From: Lentibacillus populi
Lineage (GTDB): Bacteria; Bacillota; Bacilli; Bacillales; Amphibacillaceae
Direction of reading: 5' to 3'
Assembly (NCBI GenBank): GCA_014642895.1
Contig: BMJD01000005.1
Location: 93,843-157,842 of the forward strand
DNA length: 64,000 bases
Shown here: positions 40,836-49,677 of the stretch, piece by piece
Numbering within the stretch: position 1 is the stretch's first letter
Layout: each line of letters opens with the position of its first letter
The notes under the pieces: generated by a model
The model's database searches: none
Told to the model about the DNA's origin: nothing
Seen by the model: only the letters and a program-made list of their open reading frames with translations
Position numbers and translations under genes: made by a program

Positions 40836-40910
40836 TGGTGACCCGTACGGGATTCGAACCCGTGTTACCGCCGTGAAAGGGCGGTGTCTTAACCACTTGA
40901 CCAACGGGCC
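40836..40910 (-). tRNA. tRNA-Glu (TTC)
   Basis: 75-base cloverleaf, 5' GGCCCGTTGGTCAAGTGG, anticodon loop CTTTCAC, CCA encoded. It is the first gene of the cluster Glu-Val-Thr-Tyr-Gln-Lys. Confidence 0.97.
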
Positions 40911-41057
40911 TTAACGGCTTTGTCATCGATTAAAATAAAACCTTGTCGCAAACCGACGAATTTTATTATATACAGATAACCTATTTTTGTAAAGAGGATT
41001 TTTATATTTTTTTACTTTATAACGGAAAAACCTTTCCAACCGCCGATATTTTGCATT

Positions 41058-41332
41058 TTCCGGTTGATGTTTCCGATCTCCGGCCGATGTTTCTGCTCTC
41101 CGGTCGATGTTTCCGCTTTCCGGCCGATGTTTCTGCTCTCCGGTCGATGTTTCCGCTTTCCGGCCGATGTTTCTGCTCTCCGGTTGATGTTTCTGCTCTC
41201 CGGCCGATGTTCTCCTCCTCCGCCGATGTTTCCGCTTTCCGGTCGATGTTTCTGCTCTCCGGCCGATGTTCTCCTCCTCCGGTTGATCTTCCCGCTCTCC
41301 GGTCGATGTTCTTGTTTTTCCGGTCGAAATCC
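41058..41332. repeat. Tandem array of 20-bp GATGTT repeats (about 14 units)
   Basis: About fourteen units follow the consensus CCGATGTTTCTGCTCTCCGG, alternating GATGTTTCTGCTCTCC and GATGTTTCCGCTTTCC. Two units are shortened (GATGTTCTCCTCCTCC). It is the same unit as in the 10281 array, 30 kb away. It lies between the tRNA cluster and fabI. Frames across it are open on both strands but lack start signals. Confidence 0.9.
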
Positions 41333-41475
41333 ACACTTTCCAAGTTGTTATTTCCTCATCTTCCAGCAATGCCCCCTGATTTAATCAACAGCTAAGCATC
41401 ATTTACACTATGGTTTCTTTAACGGAAAGGTTTGGGGTATAATATGTACAGTATTCATATATTGGAGGTAAACAA

Positions 41476-42252
41476 ATGTCCGATTTATTAAAAGGAAAAA
41501 ATATCGTTGTAATGGGGGTAGCAAACCAGCGAAGCATTGCTTGGGGAATTACCAAATCGTTACATAATGCGGGAGCAAATTTGATTTTCACTAATAGACA
41601 AGAACGCTCCTATAAAAAATTAGTCAAGCTGCTCGAGGAAAACGGAATAGAAGCCAAATTAATTGTCACATGTGATGTTGCTAGTGACGAAAGTATTCAA
41701 TCTGCCTTCAGTGAAATTAAGGATAAAGTTGGCGTTATTCATGGATTGGTTCATTCTGTTGCTTTTGCCAATAAAGAAGAATTAAAAGGCGAATATGCCG
41801 ATACTTCCCGTGATGGCTTCTTATTGGCACAGGAGATAAGTGCTTATTCACTTGTAGCTGTCACAAAAGCTGCCAAAGAACTCATGACAGAGGGCGGCAG
41901 TATTGTTACCCAAACCTACCTTGGTGCAGAACGAGTTATTAAAAACTACAATGTCATGGGTGTTGCAAAGGCATCCTTAGAGGCTAGTGTACGGTATTTG
42001 GCGGAGGACGTTGGAAAATATGGCATCCGGGTAAATGCCGTTTCTGCGGGTCCAATTCGAACATTATCCGCTAAAGGTGTATCCGGGTTCAATGAAAAAA
42101 CCTCTGTAATTACGGAAAAAGCGCCTTTACGCCGTAACATTGATCAAGATCAAGTGGGCGATGCAACATTATTCTTCATGAGTGAACTATCAAGAGGAAT
42201 TACCGGCGAAGTTCTTCATGTTGATTCGGGATATCACATCATTGGTGGCTAA
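41476..42252 (+). CDS. fabI: Enoyl-ACP reductase (NADH)
   Basis: The 258-residue short-chain dehydrogenase carries out the last reduction of each fatty acid elongation cycle. The cofactor site VMGVANQRSIAWGI is at residues 12-25, and the active Tyr and Lys are in YNVMGVAKAS; TYLGAERV precedes them as in Bacillus FabI. It is the target type of triclosan. GGAGG lies seven bases before the ATG, and a TATAAT at 41438-41443 is a likely -10 element. A terminator follows. Confidence 0.96.
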   Translation: MSDLLKGKNIVVMGVANQRSIAWGITKSLHNAGANLIFTNRQERSYKKLVKLLEENGIEAKLIVTCDVASDESIQSAFSEIKDKVGVIHGLVHSVAFANKEELKGEYADTSRDGFLLAQEISAYSLVAVTKAAKELMTEGGSIVTQTYLGAERVIKNYNVMGVAKASLEASVRYLAEDVGKYGIRVNAVSAGPIRTLSAKGVSGFNEKTSVITEKAPLRRNIDQDQVGDATLFFMSELSRGITGEVLHVDSGYHIIGG

Positions 42253-42256
42253 ATGA

Positions 42257-42286
42257 AATAGACGCTTGCCTTCAAGCGTCTATTTT
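42257..42286 (+). terminator. Terminator after fabI
   Basis: AATAGACGCTTG and CAAGCGTCTATT pair perfectly around a CCTT loop and end in TTTAGT. Confidence 0.9.
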
Positions 42287-42710
42287 AGTACGTATATTTT
42301 AGCTTTTGAGTCCGGGTTCCATTGGGTGGTAAATTGTAGGAGGATGGTTTGGAAGCAGAAGCATAGACAGGCGAACCATTTATCATGTTCCTAATCTATT
42401 TAAATAGACTATTGGTCTAACTTCTTAATATGTAGTTTTGAAAGAGCAGAGTGACCAATAAGAAACCCCACTTGGTTGCTATCTTCCGTAATTTCCCCGT
42501 TTTTCCGAGGGTGATTCCGGTTTATAGCTGCCTAGATCAACAGATTAGCCTTTAGTTACGGTCTTTGGATGTTACATAAAGACATGGTAACGAATTTGGA
42601 CGGGAAAAAATAAGACACCTGCTACACAACAGGTACCTTCTTGAGTAAATTCTAACTTACACACTTTATTTGACAAACCCTCTTTTTTAGCTTCCGGTAA
42701 GTTAATAAGC
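42287..42710. other. Intergenic region between fabI and the gas vesicle cluster
   Basis: No gene is supported. A short hairpin (ACCTG with CAGGT, near 42617-42636) followed by TTATTTTTT on the minus strand may end the gas vesicle transcript. The rest has no clear structure. Confidence 0.4.
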
Positions 42711-43118
42711 TTATTTCTTTTCACCTTTGCTTTTCGTCTCTTGTATTTTGCCGAGGAAAAAACCATCGACTTCAGCTAATTTCCCTCTCCAGATGATTTT
42801 TCCTTTTGATGGCGTGGAATGACTGTCCCCGCAATAGATTCGTGCGTTCTTTAAATGGATGAAATTAGCCCCTTCGTTATTACTCTCGCCAGCCGTTTCT
42901 CCCGCCTTAGCAAGTTGTTGGCTTAATTCTTGGGCAATATCCTTTCCGCCTTCGAATTTTTCGCTCAGGCTTTCGAAATATTCTTTAGCTGAGATTGTTG
43001 TCCCCGTAACGACTAATCCCTTGAGATTCAAGGTGATATCTAGTGATAAACCATATTTATTGGAAGCCTCTACAAAAAACTCCAGTATATTATCTTTTGG
43101 TTGGGTTGCAGAACTCAT
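42711..43118 (-). CDS. gvpU: Gas vesicle protein GvpU
   Basis: The 135-residue protein matches GvpU, the last gene of the Bacillus megaterium gas vesicle cluster. It has the typical FVEASNKYGLSLDITLNLKG opening and IHLKNARIYCGD near residue 95. The start at 43118 has AGGGG upstream; an earlier in-frame ATG lacks one. GvpU is reported to affect clustering of gas vesicles but is not a shell protein. It follows the decayed gvpT. Confidence 0.88.
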   Translation of the reverse strand: MSSATQPKDNILEFFVEASNKYGLSLDITLNLKGLVVTGTTISAKEYFESLSEKFEGGKDIAQELSQQLAKAGETAGESNNEGANFIHLKNARIYCGDSHSTPSKGKIIWRGKLAEVDGFFLGKIQETKSKGEKK

Positions 43119-43144
43119 TAGTACCATCCCCTTCACGCCATGAT

Positions 43145-43711
43145 TTAACTTGCAACCGTATCATCCTCTCTTGCAACAGCCGTGTCCTCTTCCCTATCAT
43201 CCATCTTTTTTGAACCTTTTGTTTTCTTTTTGCTGCCTTTTTTTGTTTTGTTGTCTTCCTCTTACTTTTCTTCATTCTCCTTGCTTAAACTCTGCATCTT
43301 TTCCTCCAGCTTGCCAAGCCGTTCATTTAATTTCTGGTTTTCTGCAGCTAGAGCATGGTAATCGTCAAGGGTCACCTCTCCTTCGTCCGTAACCTCACTT
43401 GTTTTTTGTTTTTCCCTCGACTCACTTTCATCGCTATTGTTAGCTTTATCCTTTTTCAGCAGATGGGATCTCGCCTCTTGCATTTTGACTGTTCCAGTAT
43501 CTTTAAATTCTGTAAGTTTTTCTTTTGTAGCTTTCCCTACATTAGCTCCCTTTTCTTTTTAATTTTCCTTGTCAAGGCGTGACAATAGCTTTTTCGCTCT
43601 TTCAGGATTAGCAAAGTATCCAGCCGTTGCACCGAGAACCCCGCCTGCAATTGTTCTTTTCACAGACCCGCCAGTAACTAGGTTTTTTACTTGCTTCTTT
43701 TTGTCAATCAT
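43145..43711 (-). pseudogene. gvpT: gvpT with two in-frame TAA stops
   Basis: One reading frame of 189 codons runs from an ATG with GGAGG (43711) to TAA at 43145-43147, but it contains TAA at 43559-43561 (codon 51) and 43262-43264 (codon 150). The three parts together have the layout of GvpT: a Gly-rich anchor-like start (TIAGGVLGATAGYFANPERA), a charged middle with a coiled coil (YHALAAENQKLNERLGKLEE) and a Lys-rich tail (NKTKKGSKKKTKGSKK). Both stops lie in Lys/Glu-rich stretches where AAA or GAA would be expected. The frame does not shift, so simple point mutations explain it. It lies between gvpJ and gvpU, where gvpT belongs. Confidence 0.82.
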
Positions 43712-43734
43712 CTTCAATTCCTCCGTTTCATTTT

Positions 43735-44076
43735 TTAATAATTTTCTGTTGTTGCCTTATCTGGTAAGCTTTCTTTTACATCCAGCTTTTGTTCCAGTCG
43801 CTGAAGCCGATCATTCAGTTTCTTGTTTTCCTCTTCCAAAGCTTTGTTGTTTGTTTCCGAGGCCTTGGAGCTTAAATAGGGATCGGCCTCCCACCAATCC
43901 AGCCCGATTTCCTTTGCCTTATCCACGGAAGCAACGATCAGGCGAATCTTTATCGTCAGCAGCTCCACATCAGCGATTCCAACTGTAATATCTCCGGCAA
44001 TAACAACGCCCTTATCTAATATTTTCTCTAAAACATCAACAATCGTGTCTGTTTTCACCGGATGTTCTACTGTCAT
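43735..44076 (-). CDS. gvpJ: Gas vesicle protein GvpJ
   Basis: The 113-residue protein has a GvpA-like domain at residues 9-60 (VDVLEKILDKGVVIAGDITV, IRLIVASVDKA) and a C-terminal coiled-coil tail (EEENKKLNDRLQRLEQKLD), as in GvpJ of Bacillus megaterium. GvpJ is a minor component required for starting vesicle assembly. The ATG at 44076 has AGAGGTG upstream; a GTG three codons earlier is also possible. Confidence 0.9.
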   Translation of the reverse strand: MTVEHPVKTDTIVDVLEKILDKGVVIAGDITVGIADVELLTIKIRLIVASVDKAKEIGLDWWEADPYLSSKASETNNKALEEENKKLNDRLQRLEQKLDVKESLPDKATTENY

Positions 44077-44107
44077 GTTTATCACACCTCTTATCGGTAA
44101 TACTTGC

Positions 44108-44392
44108 CTAAAGCAAACTTCCTAACGGGCCAAGATCAATATTTAAATCTTCATCATCAAGGTTGAAGACCTCCTTCAACTCATGCATCTTCGACTCCAA
44201 ATTCATGAGGGCCACACCGAGATCTTCAATTTGTTCATCAGTCAGCGTCCCACCATCGACACGGCGTATCGCATGCCGCTCAACAATTTGCCTTAACAAT
44301 TCGATAACTGTCATGACAAGTTGAGCTAACCCATGTTCTGCATTATCAGGATCCAAATTGATTCGTCCATTTGTCTGGTTGGCCGGTTGCAT
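44108..44392 (-). CDS. gvpK: Gas vesicle protein GvpK
   Basis: The 94-residue protein has the family core RINLDPDNAEHGLAQLVMTV then LRQIVERHAIRRVDGG and LTDEQIEDLGVALMNLE. GvpK is an essential minor protein for vesicle formation. GGGAGG before the ATG at 44392 places the start inside the end of gvpS, so the two genes overlap by 47 bp in different frames. Confidence 0.93.
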   Translation of the reverse strand: MQPANQTNGRINLDPDNAEHGLAQLVMTVIELLRQIVERHAIRRVDGGTLTDEQIEDLGVALMNLESKMHELKEVFNLDDEDLNIDLGPLGSLL

Positions 44393-44636
44393 AAACCAAT
44401 TCCTCCCTTTCTTTATCAAATTGCTCGGATGAAAGCTCCTTCCGCTCATTAGCCTGTGCTTTTACAAGAGTTTCAACGGAAGCGATCAGGACACGTAAAT
44501 CAAGATAGACCAAATCAATCCCGGCAATTGAAATCATTAAATCTCCCTTAATTGCCACCCCTTTATCAAGAATGACATCCAAAATATCAATCAGTGAAAT
44601 ATCCTTGTTGGCGTGGCCTTCCCTCTGAGTAGACAT
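44346..44636 (-). CDS. gvpS: Gas vesicle protein GvpS
   Basis: The 96-residue protein has a GvpA-like domain (IDILDVILDKGVAIKGDLMI, LRVLIASVETLVKAQ) with a short C-terminal extension that differs from the shell proteins. Its place between gvpL and gvpK matches GvpS of Bacillus megaterium. Its last 16 codons overlap gvpK. Confidence 0.88.
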   Translation of the reverse strand: MSTQREGHANKDISLIDILDVILDKGVAIKGDLMISIAGIDLVYLDLRVLIASVETLVKAQANERKELSSEQFDKEREELVYATGQPDKWTNQFGS

Positions 44637-44654
44637 CAGCTGTCCCCCTCACTT

Positions 44655-45461
44655 TCAAGATAAACCAGCAAAATGATAAGCAGGCCATGGACCGGTTGCT
44701 TCGAATTTCCAACCTAGATTAGCCCACGTATCTTTTAATTCATTGATTTTCTGCAAAAAACCTGTAACATGTGAAACCGGGACAAGGTAAACACTATTCC
44801 AACTCATATTATCTTCCCTGCCCGTTACGTCCTTGTTCCAATTTTTCTTTATTGTCTCGTGCAGAGAAAATTGACGAAGTTGTGCATGAGCATTTTCACA
44901 AACCTTATCTTTTTCCTTTTCCAGCTCTTTATCTACCATTTGCTCTATCTTCCTTTTCGCAAAGTACTGCTTCCCTGGAGGGAACTGGCTGATTTCTTCT
45001 TTTTTTGCTTCTATATTTGCATTGTTCGCACTGATGTAGCTTTTCAACACAGTATCATCACAGTAAATTTTCAGATTCCATTCTTCGCTTCCATCAATTA
45101 ATGAAAATGAGCGTAAAAGTTTCTCCTCGTTTTTTTCAATAGTTTCCCGCAAATTTTCTTCATTAGCAAAGATGGTACAGAATTTCATTGGAATGACATT
45201 ATATCGTTCATTGAGTGCAATCAGCATTTCATGGTGATGAAAGGCCTTTTCCCGCAGCCATTCCATATCATTGTTCATCTTTTCCTTGATGGACTCCTCT
45301 GAATAGTCCTGATCATCAAGATGGCAAACAACTGCCAGCGTATTGTTTACTGCTAACGGGTACACCTTATGTTGTTGATCCAGTCCCTTAACGACCGGAA
45401 ACGCTTCTTTCTCTAACTCTTTAGCGGGGATAACCCCGTATAAATAAACGAGTTCAGCCAT
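44655..45461 (-). CDS. gvpL: Gas vesicle protein GvpL (GvpF/GvpL family)
   Basis: The 268-residue protein shows both family domains: LVYLYGVIPA at the start with HHHEMLIALNERYNVIPMKF near residue 75, and the C-terminal closing GPWPAYHFAGL. GvpF and GvpL are minor proteins that interact with the shell protein and nucleate assembly. It follows gvpG by 6 bp. Confidence 0.93.
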   Translation of the reverse strand: MAELVYLYGVIPAKELEKEAFPVVKGLDQQHKVYPLAVNNTLAVVCHLDDQDYSEESIKEKMNNDMEWLREKAFHHHEMLIALNERYNVIPMKFCTIFANEENLRETIEKNEEKLLRSFSLIDGSEEWNLKIYCDDTVLKSYISANNANIEAKKEEISQFPPGKQYFAKRKIEQMVDKELEKEKDKVCENAHAQLRQFSLHETIKKNWNKDVTGREDNMSWNSVYLVPVSHVTGFLQKINELKDTWANLGWKFEATGPWPAYHFAGLS

Positions 45462-45467
45462 TTTCCT

Positions 45468-45725
45468 TCACCTCTGCTGCTTCGTTAAATTCTCCCATTG
45501 TTCCATCTCCCGTTGCTTAGCAATCTCATATCGGGCTATCAACTCATCTTCCTGCTCTTTGTAAACCGCTTCAGAAATATCATTTAATTCATACATCATT
45601 TGCAGTTGAATCAGCTTTTGCTGAATCGCGGGGAGATTATAAAGTTCCTTGTCTGCCTCTTCTTGCACTTTCTCGGCAACTTTAATGACAATATTTATCG
45701 GTGCAGTAGCCAATTTATGCAGCAT
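45468..45725 (-). CDS. gvpG: Gas vesicle protein GvpG
   Basis: The 85-residue, largely helical protein has the GvpG core VAEKVQEEADKELYNLPAIQ and EDELIARYE. Its ATG shares one base with the gvpF stop (TAATG), so the genes are translationally coupled. Confidence 0.92.
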   Translation of the reverse strand: MLHKLATAPINIVIKVAEKVQEEADKELYNLPAIQQKLIQLQMMYELNDISEAVYKEQEDELIARYEIAKQREMEQWENLTKQQR

Positions 45726-46495
45726 TAGGTCTCCTCTACCTTCAACCTAAGATTAATAAAGTTATAGGCAGGCCACGGACCGGAATAGTTAAACTCTACC
45801 CTGTCCTTCCATTTTTCGTGCAGTTCATTCACTTTTCTGTCGAATGGTTCCTCATTGTCTTTATCAACTAAAAAGGATGCATTCAAAAGCATTCGCTCAC
45901 TTGTCGGCTCATTTTGCCTGGCCGCTTCAGCATCGGTTTCCAACGGCTCAAGGATATCAGTCCGTATGTCATCCTGTATCTTTGAAAAGAACTTCTGGGC
46001 CATCCCGCCAAGCCTGATACGATCATAAAATCCAGCAGCCTCCGATTTCCCACGTACCTTTTTGGACATCCCTTCTACTTCAGGATGCTTGTTAATTTCC
46101 GTCTCAAGCCATTCTCTTTTCCCGATGACTTTTAAGCCGAGCTCGAACTTCCCTTTAATTTCCGGAAACAATTTTTCAAACTGCGGATAAAGATTCTTAA
46201 GCAATGCTTCTACGTCTTTTTCTGTCTTAAATACATTGCCAAAACTAATCGGAATGACGGTATCCTTTTGCTCCATCACAGAGGAAATAATCTCTTGATG
46301 CATCAGCAAGTTTTCTTTATTCGGATGATAGATTTTCATGGGAACTTTCGCCGCGACTATGGCTGCATCCTTATAGTGAATGGTGAACGTAGGGTGTTTT
46401 TCTCCTTCAATAACCACTTCACCAAACCATTCATCTTCTTCCGTTTGCACACCGCAAAAAATATAAATTCCCATTTCATGTGATTGACTCACCAT
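45725..46495 (-). CDS. gvpF: Gas vesicle protein GvpF
   Basis: The 256-residue GvpF/GvpL-family protein has GIYIFCGVQ at the start, MHQEIISSVMEQKDTVIPIS near residue 90 and the closing GPWPAYNFINL. AAGGAGGGAGA lies directly before the ATG. It lies between gvpN and gvpG as in Bacillus megaterium. Confidence 0.93.
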   Translation of the reverse strand: MVSQSHEMGIYIFCGVQTEEDEWFGEVVIEGEKHPTFTIHYKDAAIVAAKVPMKIYHPNKENLLMHQEIISSVMEQKDTVIPISFGNVFKTEKDVEALLKNLYPQFEKLFPEIKGKFELGLKVIGKREWLETEINKHPEVEGMSKKVRGKSEAAGFYDRIRLGGMAQKFFSKIQDDIRTDILEPLETDAEAARQNEPTSERMLLNASFLVDKDNEEPFDRKVNELHEKWKDRVEFNYSGPWPAYNFINLRLKVEET

Positions 46496-46507
46496 TCTCC
46501 CTCCTTG

Positions 46508-47434
46508 CTATTCTTCTTTAACGGACACTTTCCTGCATTCCTTAATAATCAGGTCATCCGCTTTTTCGTCAAAACCCTTTTGAGCGAGGCAACGGCTAAC
46601 GGGATACCATAAAATATCTCTGCATAACTGCTGGAATTCCTTGTCGCTACCATCCACTGAAATGTCCGCTTCCTCGACAAGCCGTGCAATCATCATGGAA
46701 GCCCTGAGACTTGGCCCAGTGCTGTCGTCCCCACTGCAAATCTTCCTAAGTTGAGAAACAAATGCAGTAATAGCCTTCGCTTCGTTTTCGGAAACTCCTG
46801 TTTTACGCTGAACAATAGCAGCTTCTGTTTCATTATCTTTATAACCGAGCGGAATAGTTATCAGCCGATCCAATAAAGCATCCTGTGTCGGATAGACTCC
46901 CGCATATTCAGCTGGATTACTAGTGAATATGACGTTAAATTCTGGATGGACACGTACAAAGGGTTCTGTATATTTCGTTCCGTATAATGGAAGAACGCCT
47001 TCCTCCAGTATAGAAAGAAACAAATTATTGGTTGACGGCCTGGAACGGGTAAATTCGTCGTAAATTAATGTATAACCTTTTTTCACGGCTTCAAGTAATC
47101 TGCCATTACGCCATAATTCTTTGACATTCTCCTCTTTCTTGTAAACAGAATGAATATAATTATCGACAACCTTCTTGCTCGAATAACCTGTAAACGCACC
47201 AATTAGATCTTCATTTGATAATACATGATTGCCATGCATCAACATGACAGGGCGTTTTCGTTTTTTGGCAACAGCAAGCGCGAGTGATGTCTTTCCGGCT
47301 CCAGATGGACCTGTAAAATGAACCGGATAACCAGCAACAAGGTAATCTAGCGAGCGTGACATTAAGTTCTCCAAGCCGTCATCCTGAAAAAAAGCTGTCG
47401 TTTCCCGGATAATGTTTTCCTTTAAAAAAGTCAT
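46508..47434 (-). CDS. gvpN: Gas vesicle protein GvpN (AAA ATPase)
   Basis: The 308-residue AAA+ ATPase of the MoxR/GvpN type has Walker A GPSGAGKTSLALAVA near residue 40 and Walker B TLIYDEFTRSRPSTNN near residue 118, then VIFTSNPAEYAGVYPTQDAL (sensor 1). GvpN is needed for vesicles to grow to full size. It lies between gvpO and gvpF. Confidence 0.95.
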   Translation of the reverse strand: MTFLKENIIRETTAFFQDDGLENLMSRSLDYLVAGYPVHFTGPSGAGKTSLALAVAKKRKRPVMLMHGNHVLSNEDLIGAFTGYSSKKVVDNYIHSVYKKEENVKELWRNGRLLEAVKKGYTLIYDEFTRSRPSTNNLFLSILEEGVLPLYGTKYTEPFVRVHPEFNVIFTSNPAEYAGVYPTQDALLDRLITIPLGYKDNETEAAIVQRKTGVSENEAKAITAFVSQLRKICSGDDSTGPSLRASMMIARLVEEADISVDGSDKEFQQLCRDILWYPVSRCLAQKGFDEKADDLIIKECRKVSVKEE

Positions 47435-47470
47435 TTTTCAATATCCCTCCTGGCGGTCACCTCCCTATTC

Positions 47471-47737
47471 CTATTCTTCTTGTTGGATGGCACTACGATA
47501 ACGAATATTCTTTCTTGTAAAGGAAGTCACTTCTTTTTCCTTGTTTACTAGTACGTCATAAATGCCTAGCATCTCGTCTTTGGCATATTTCTTCATGTAC
47601 TCCCTTTCCTCAATAACTTCAATGATGACCCTCCACCCTTCATCATCGGTTTTCTCCAGGGAAGTAATTTTATGTGGAGGGGCAACATTTTCAGTAAAAA
47701 AGTCCTTCACAACATTCATGATTTCCTTGATTTCCAT
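47471..47737 (-). CDS. gvpO: Gas vesicle protein GvpO family (GvpR of B. megaterium)
   Basis: The 88-residue protein matches the GvpO family with WRVIIEVIEEREYMKKYAKD, MLGIYDVLVNKEKEV and RYRS near the end. The open frame extends far upstream into gvpB, but GGAGG directly precedes MEIKEIM at 47737. It corresponds to gvpR by position in Bacillus megaterium. Its role there is not settled. Confidence 0.88.
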   Translation of the reverse strand: MEIKEIMNVVKDFFTENVAPPHKITSLEKTDDEGWRVIIEVIEEREYMKKYAKDEMLGIYDVLVNKEKEVTSFTRKNIRYRSAIQQEE

Positions 47738-47795
47738 CGTCTTCCTCCATGTATAAAGGTAGTCATGGTCATTTTTAAACTTAAAGTTCGTAAAG

Positions 47796-48056
47796 CTAAA
47801 TGCTGAATGCTTTGTCTCTTTCGTTGGATTGGGATGGCAAACCTTGTTCCTCCACCTCATCCCGTAACAATCCGACAGCTTCTGCGTAACGCAACCATGT
47901 ATCGACACTGGCGATCACTACTCTTGCTTCTACCGTTAATATTTCAATACCTACAACGGAGACCCTCGCAAACGCATCAATGACGATTCCTTTGTCCAAG
48001 ATACGATCAATCACCTCTGCTAGACTGGAACTATCGGTACTCTTTTGCACAGCCAT
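47796..48056 (-). CDS. gvpB: Gas vesicle shell protein GvpB (GvpA family)
   Basis: The 86-residue structural protein forms the ribs of the gas vesicle wall. It carries the invariant core [20 protein letters not shown] and [26 protein letters not shown] lies nine bases before the ATG. It differs from the other shell gene (48764-49024) mainly in the last 20 residues. Two near-identical shell genes in one cluster are typical of Bacillus megaterium (gvpA and gvpB). Confidence 0.96.
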   Translation of the reverse strand: MAVQKSTDSSSLAEVIDRILDKGIVIDAFARVSVVGIEILTVEARVVIASVDTWLRYAEAVGLLRDEVEEQGLPSQSNERDKAFSI

Positions 48057-48084
48057 TTAAAATAACCTCCTTTTGATTATTCGG

Positions 48085-48651
48085 TTAAGAACTCATTGTC
48101 TTCCTATCTTTTAATGTTTTAATATTCTCTGAAGTCTTTACGTCCGTATAGCTGTTAATTTGATTCACACTCTTGATGTCGTTAATCCCTTTAATCGTTT
48201 TGCTACCATTTTTATCATTGGATGATATATTTGCCTGGAATGCTTCGCCGGTTTCTTTTGCCTTTTTCACCTTTTCACGAATACCTAACAAAACGTCTTG
48301 TAACTTATAACTTGCCTTCTTAGCCTTTTCGTGCACCTTGTTGGCGTTCTTTTCCTTCGCTTCGGCCAGTTTTCCAGAAGCTTCATTCATCTTGGATCGA
48401 ACCTGTTGCTTGACTCTGTCCTGAAATTTCTCAGCCACCTTCTCTTTTGCCTCATCCTTGACCTTCTCTCTTAATTCAGAAGGGGCATGTTTGATGACTG
48501 TTTTGGCGGTATTAAACGCTGCCTTTTTCACCCCTTCCTTTGCTTTCTCCCGAATCACGGGAATCATAAATGAAGCGGTACCGGCAGCTAATCCCCCGAC
48601 AATGGTTGCTCTTTTTAACCTTTGATTATCAGAATTTGTTTCCGCCAACAA
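48085..48651 (-). CDS. gvpQ: Gas vesicle protein GvpQ
   Basis: The 188-residue protein begins with a Gly/Ala-rich segment (ATIVGGLAAGTASFMIPVI) followed by Lys/Glu-rich helices likely to form coiled coils (REKVKDEAKEKVAEKFQDRV and so on). It matches GvpQ by position between the two shell genes and by composition. The start is TTG with AAGGGTG upstream. gvpP, which lies beside it in Bacillus megaterium, is missing. Confidence 0.8.
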   Translation of the reverse strand: MLAETNSDNQRLKRATIVGGLAAGTASFMIPVIREKAKEGVKKAAFNTAKTVIKHAPSELREKVKDEAKEKVAEKFQDRVKQQVRSKMNEASGKLAEAKEKNANKVHEKAKKASYKLQDVLLGIREKVKKAKETGEAFQANISSNDKNGSKTIKGINDIKSVNQINSYTDVKTSENIKTLKDRKTMSS

Positions 48652-48763
48652 ATCACCCTTTCAAATGTGGCTTACTTACTCATTTCATTTCTTTTGCCGG
48701 TAATTGAAGTATGTCTCTCCACTTTATAGAAAACATCATGAACCCGTATTTCTACCATCCATG

Positions 48764-49024
48764 CTAAACACTAAATTGTGGTGTCCTTTCATTCTGTTGT
48801 TGCGGAAGGGATTCCTCCTCCACATCGTCACGAAGCAGCCCAACGGCATTTGCATATCTTAGCCAGGTATCGACACTGGCAATAACTACGCGGGCTTCCA
48901 CAGTAATAATTTCAATACCTACCAGAGAGACTCTTGCAAATGCATCAATAACAATACCTTTGTCAAGGATTCGGTCAATAACCTCGGCAAGACTGCAACT
49001 ATCCGTACTTTTTTGCACAGCCAC
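48764..49024 (-). CDS. gvpA: Gas vesicle shell protein GvpA
   Basis: This 86-residue shell protein is nearly identical to GvpB except for its C-terminus ([18 protein letters not shown]). It is the first gene of the cluster. The start is GTG with AGGAG nine bases upstream; an ATG five bases earlier is in another frame. A SigB-like promoter lies 37 bp upstream. Confidence 0.95.
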   Translation of the reverse strand: MAVQKSTDSCSLAEVIDRILDKGIVIDAFARVSLVGIEIITVEARVVIASVDTWLRYANAVGLLRDDVEEESLPQQQNERTPQFSV

Positions 49025-49060
49025 GCCATCATTCTCCTTTCTTTAGGTGTTTTTTTGAAT

Positions 49061-49087
49061 GTACCCATCTGGACACATTCTTAAAAC
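49061..49087 (-). promoter_or_regulatory. SigB-like promoter of the gas vesicle cluster
   Basis: On the minus strand GTTTTA and GGGTAC are separated by 15 bases, close to the SigB consensus (GTTT-AA, 12-15 bases, GGGTAT). It ends 37 bp before the gvpA start. If real, gas vesicles would be under general stress control. No other promoter in this region fits better. Confidence 0.45.
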
Positions 49088-49677
49088 AACCAGATAGGCA
49101 AAGTTTCCAATATTTTTCGTGGTTTTCTAATTATGAAATGGTTTTGTAATAATGAAAGGTTGACCTAAACCTATTTATAGAAGATTTGAATCGTTTATTT
49201 AAAAACATGACAAGCGTGTTACGTTTACTTGACAATCCATTCATTGCGTCCAATTTATAAACAAAAACCCAATTATTGTACTGGACTTTTTTCGATCACA
49301 ATTAATACTGCCATGTTGGTGTTGCATTGGTTTCAACTTTAAAAGTTTATTTCAGCGGAAACAGGAAAGTTTAAAAAGGTATTATGAAGGTGAGTATTTA
49401 TTTGGTAAAAATATTGATTTGGACTATCTACTATGGAATAAGTCCTCTCTTTTGAAGCATGGAGAAACTTAAAATCAAGTTTTGAACGGAGGTTAGAGCG
49501 ATTCATTATCGCACATGGGGCTATTTTTTGAATAGGAAATTTTTGGTGCAAAAAAGTACGAAAGACGTAGGTCGTATTTACACTTTCGAAACGCAGAGGT
49601 TTTAAAAGTGAAGTCCCATCTAAAGGGACTCTACTTATAACCTATACCTGGATCAATCCAATTTACTGAAGTGAAAA
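49088..49677. other. Non-coding region upstream of the gas vesicle cluster
   Basis: About 590 AT-rich bases separate gvpA from the acetyltransferase gene. I find no gene with a ribosome binding site, no RNA gene and no member of the repeat families. Confidence 0.4.

Noticed and set aside
42342..42392. Sixteen-codon frame MVWKQKHRQANHLSCS after AGGAGG
   Set aside because: The AGGAGG abuts the ATG with no spacing, the peptide is very short and nothing else supports it.
42572..42766. Small minus-strand gene after gvpU
   Set aside because: It overlaps the end of gvpU in another frame, lacks a ribosome binding site and has no recognisable product.
43090..43275. Lys/Arg-rich small gene on the minus strand
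   Set aside because: It is an alternative frame of the gvpT tail and has no ribosome binding site.
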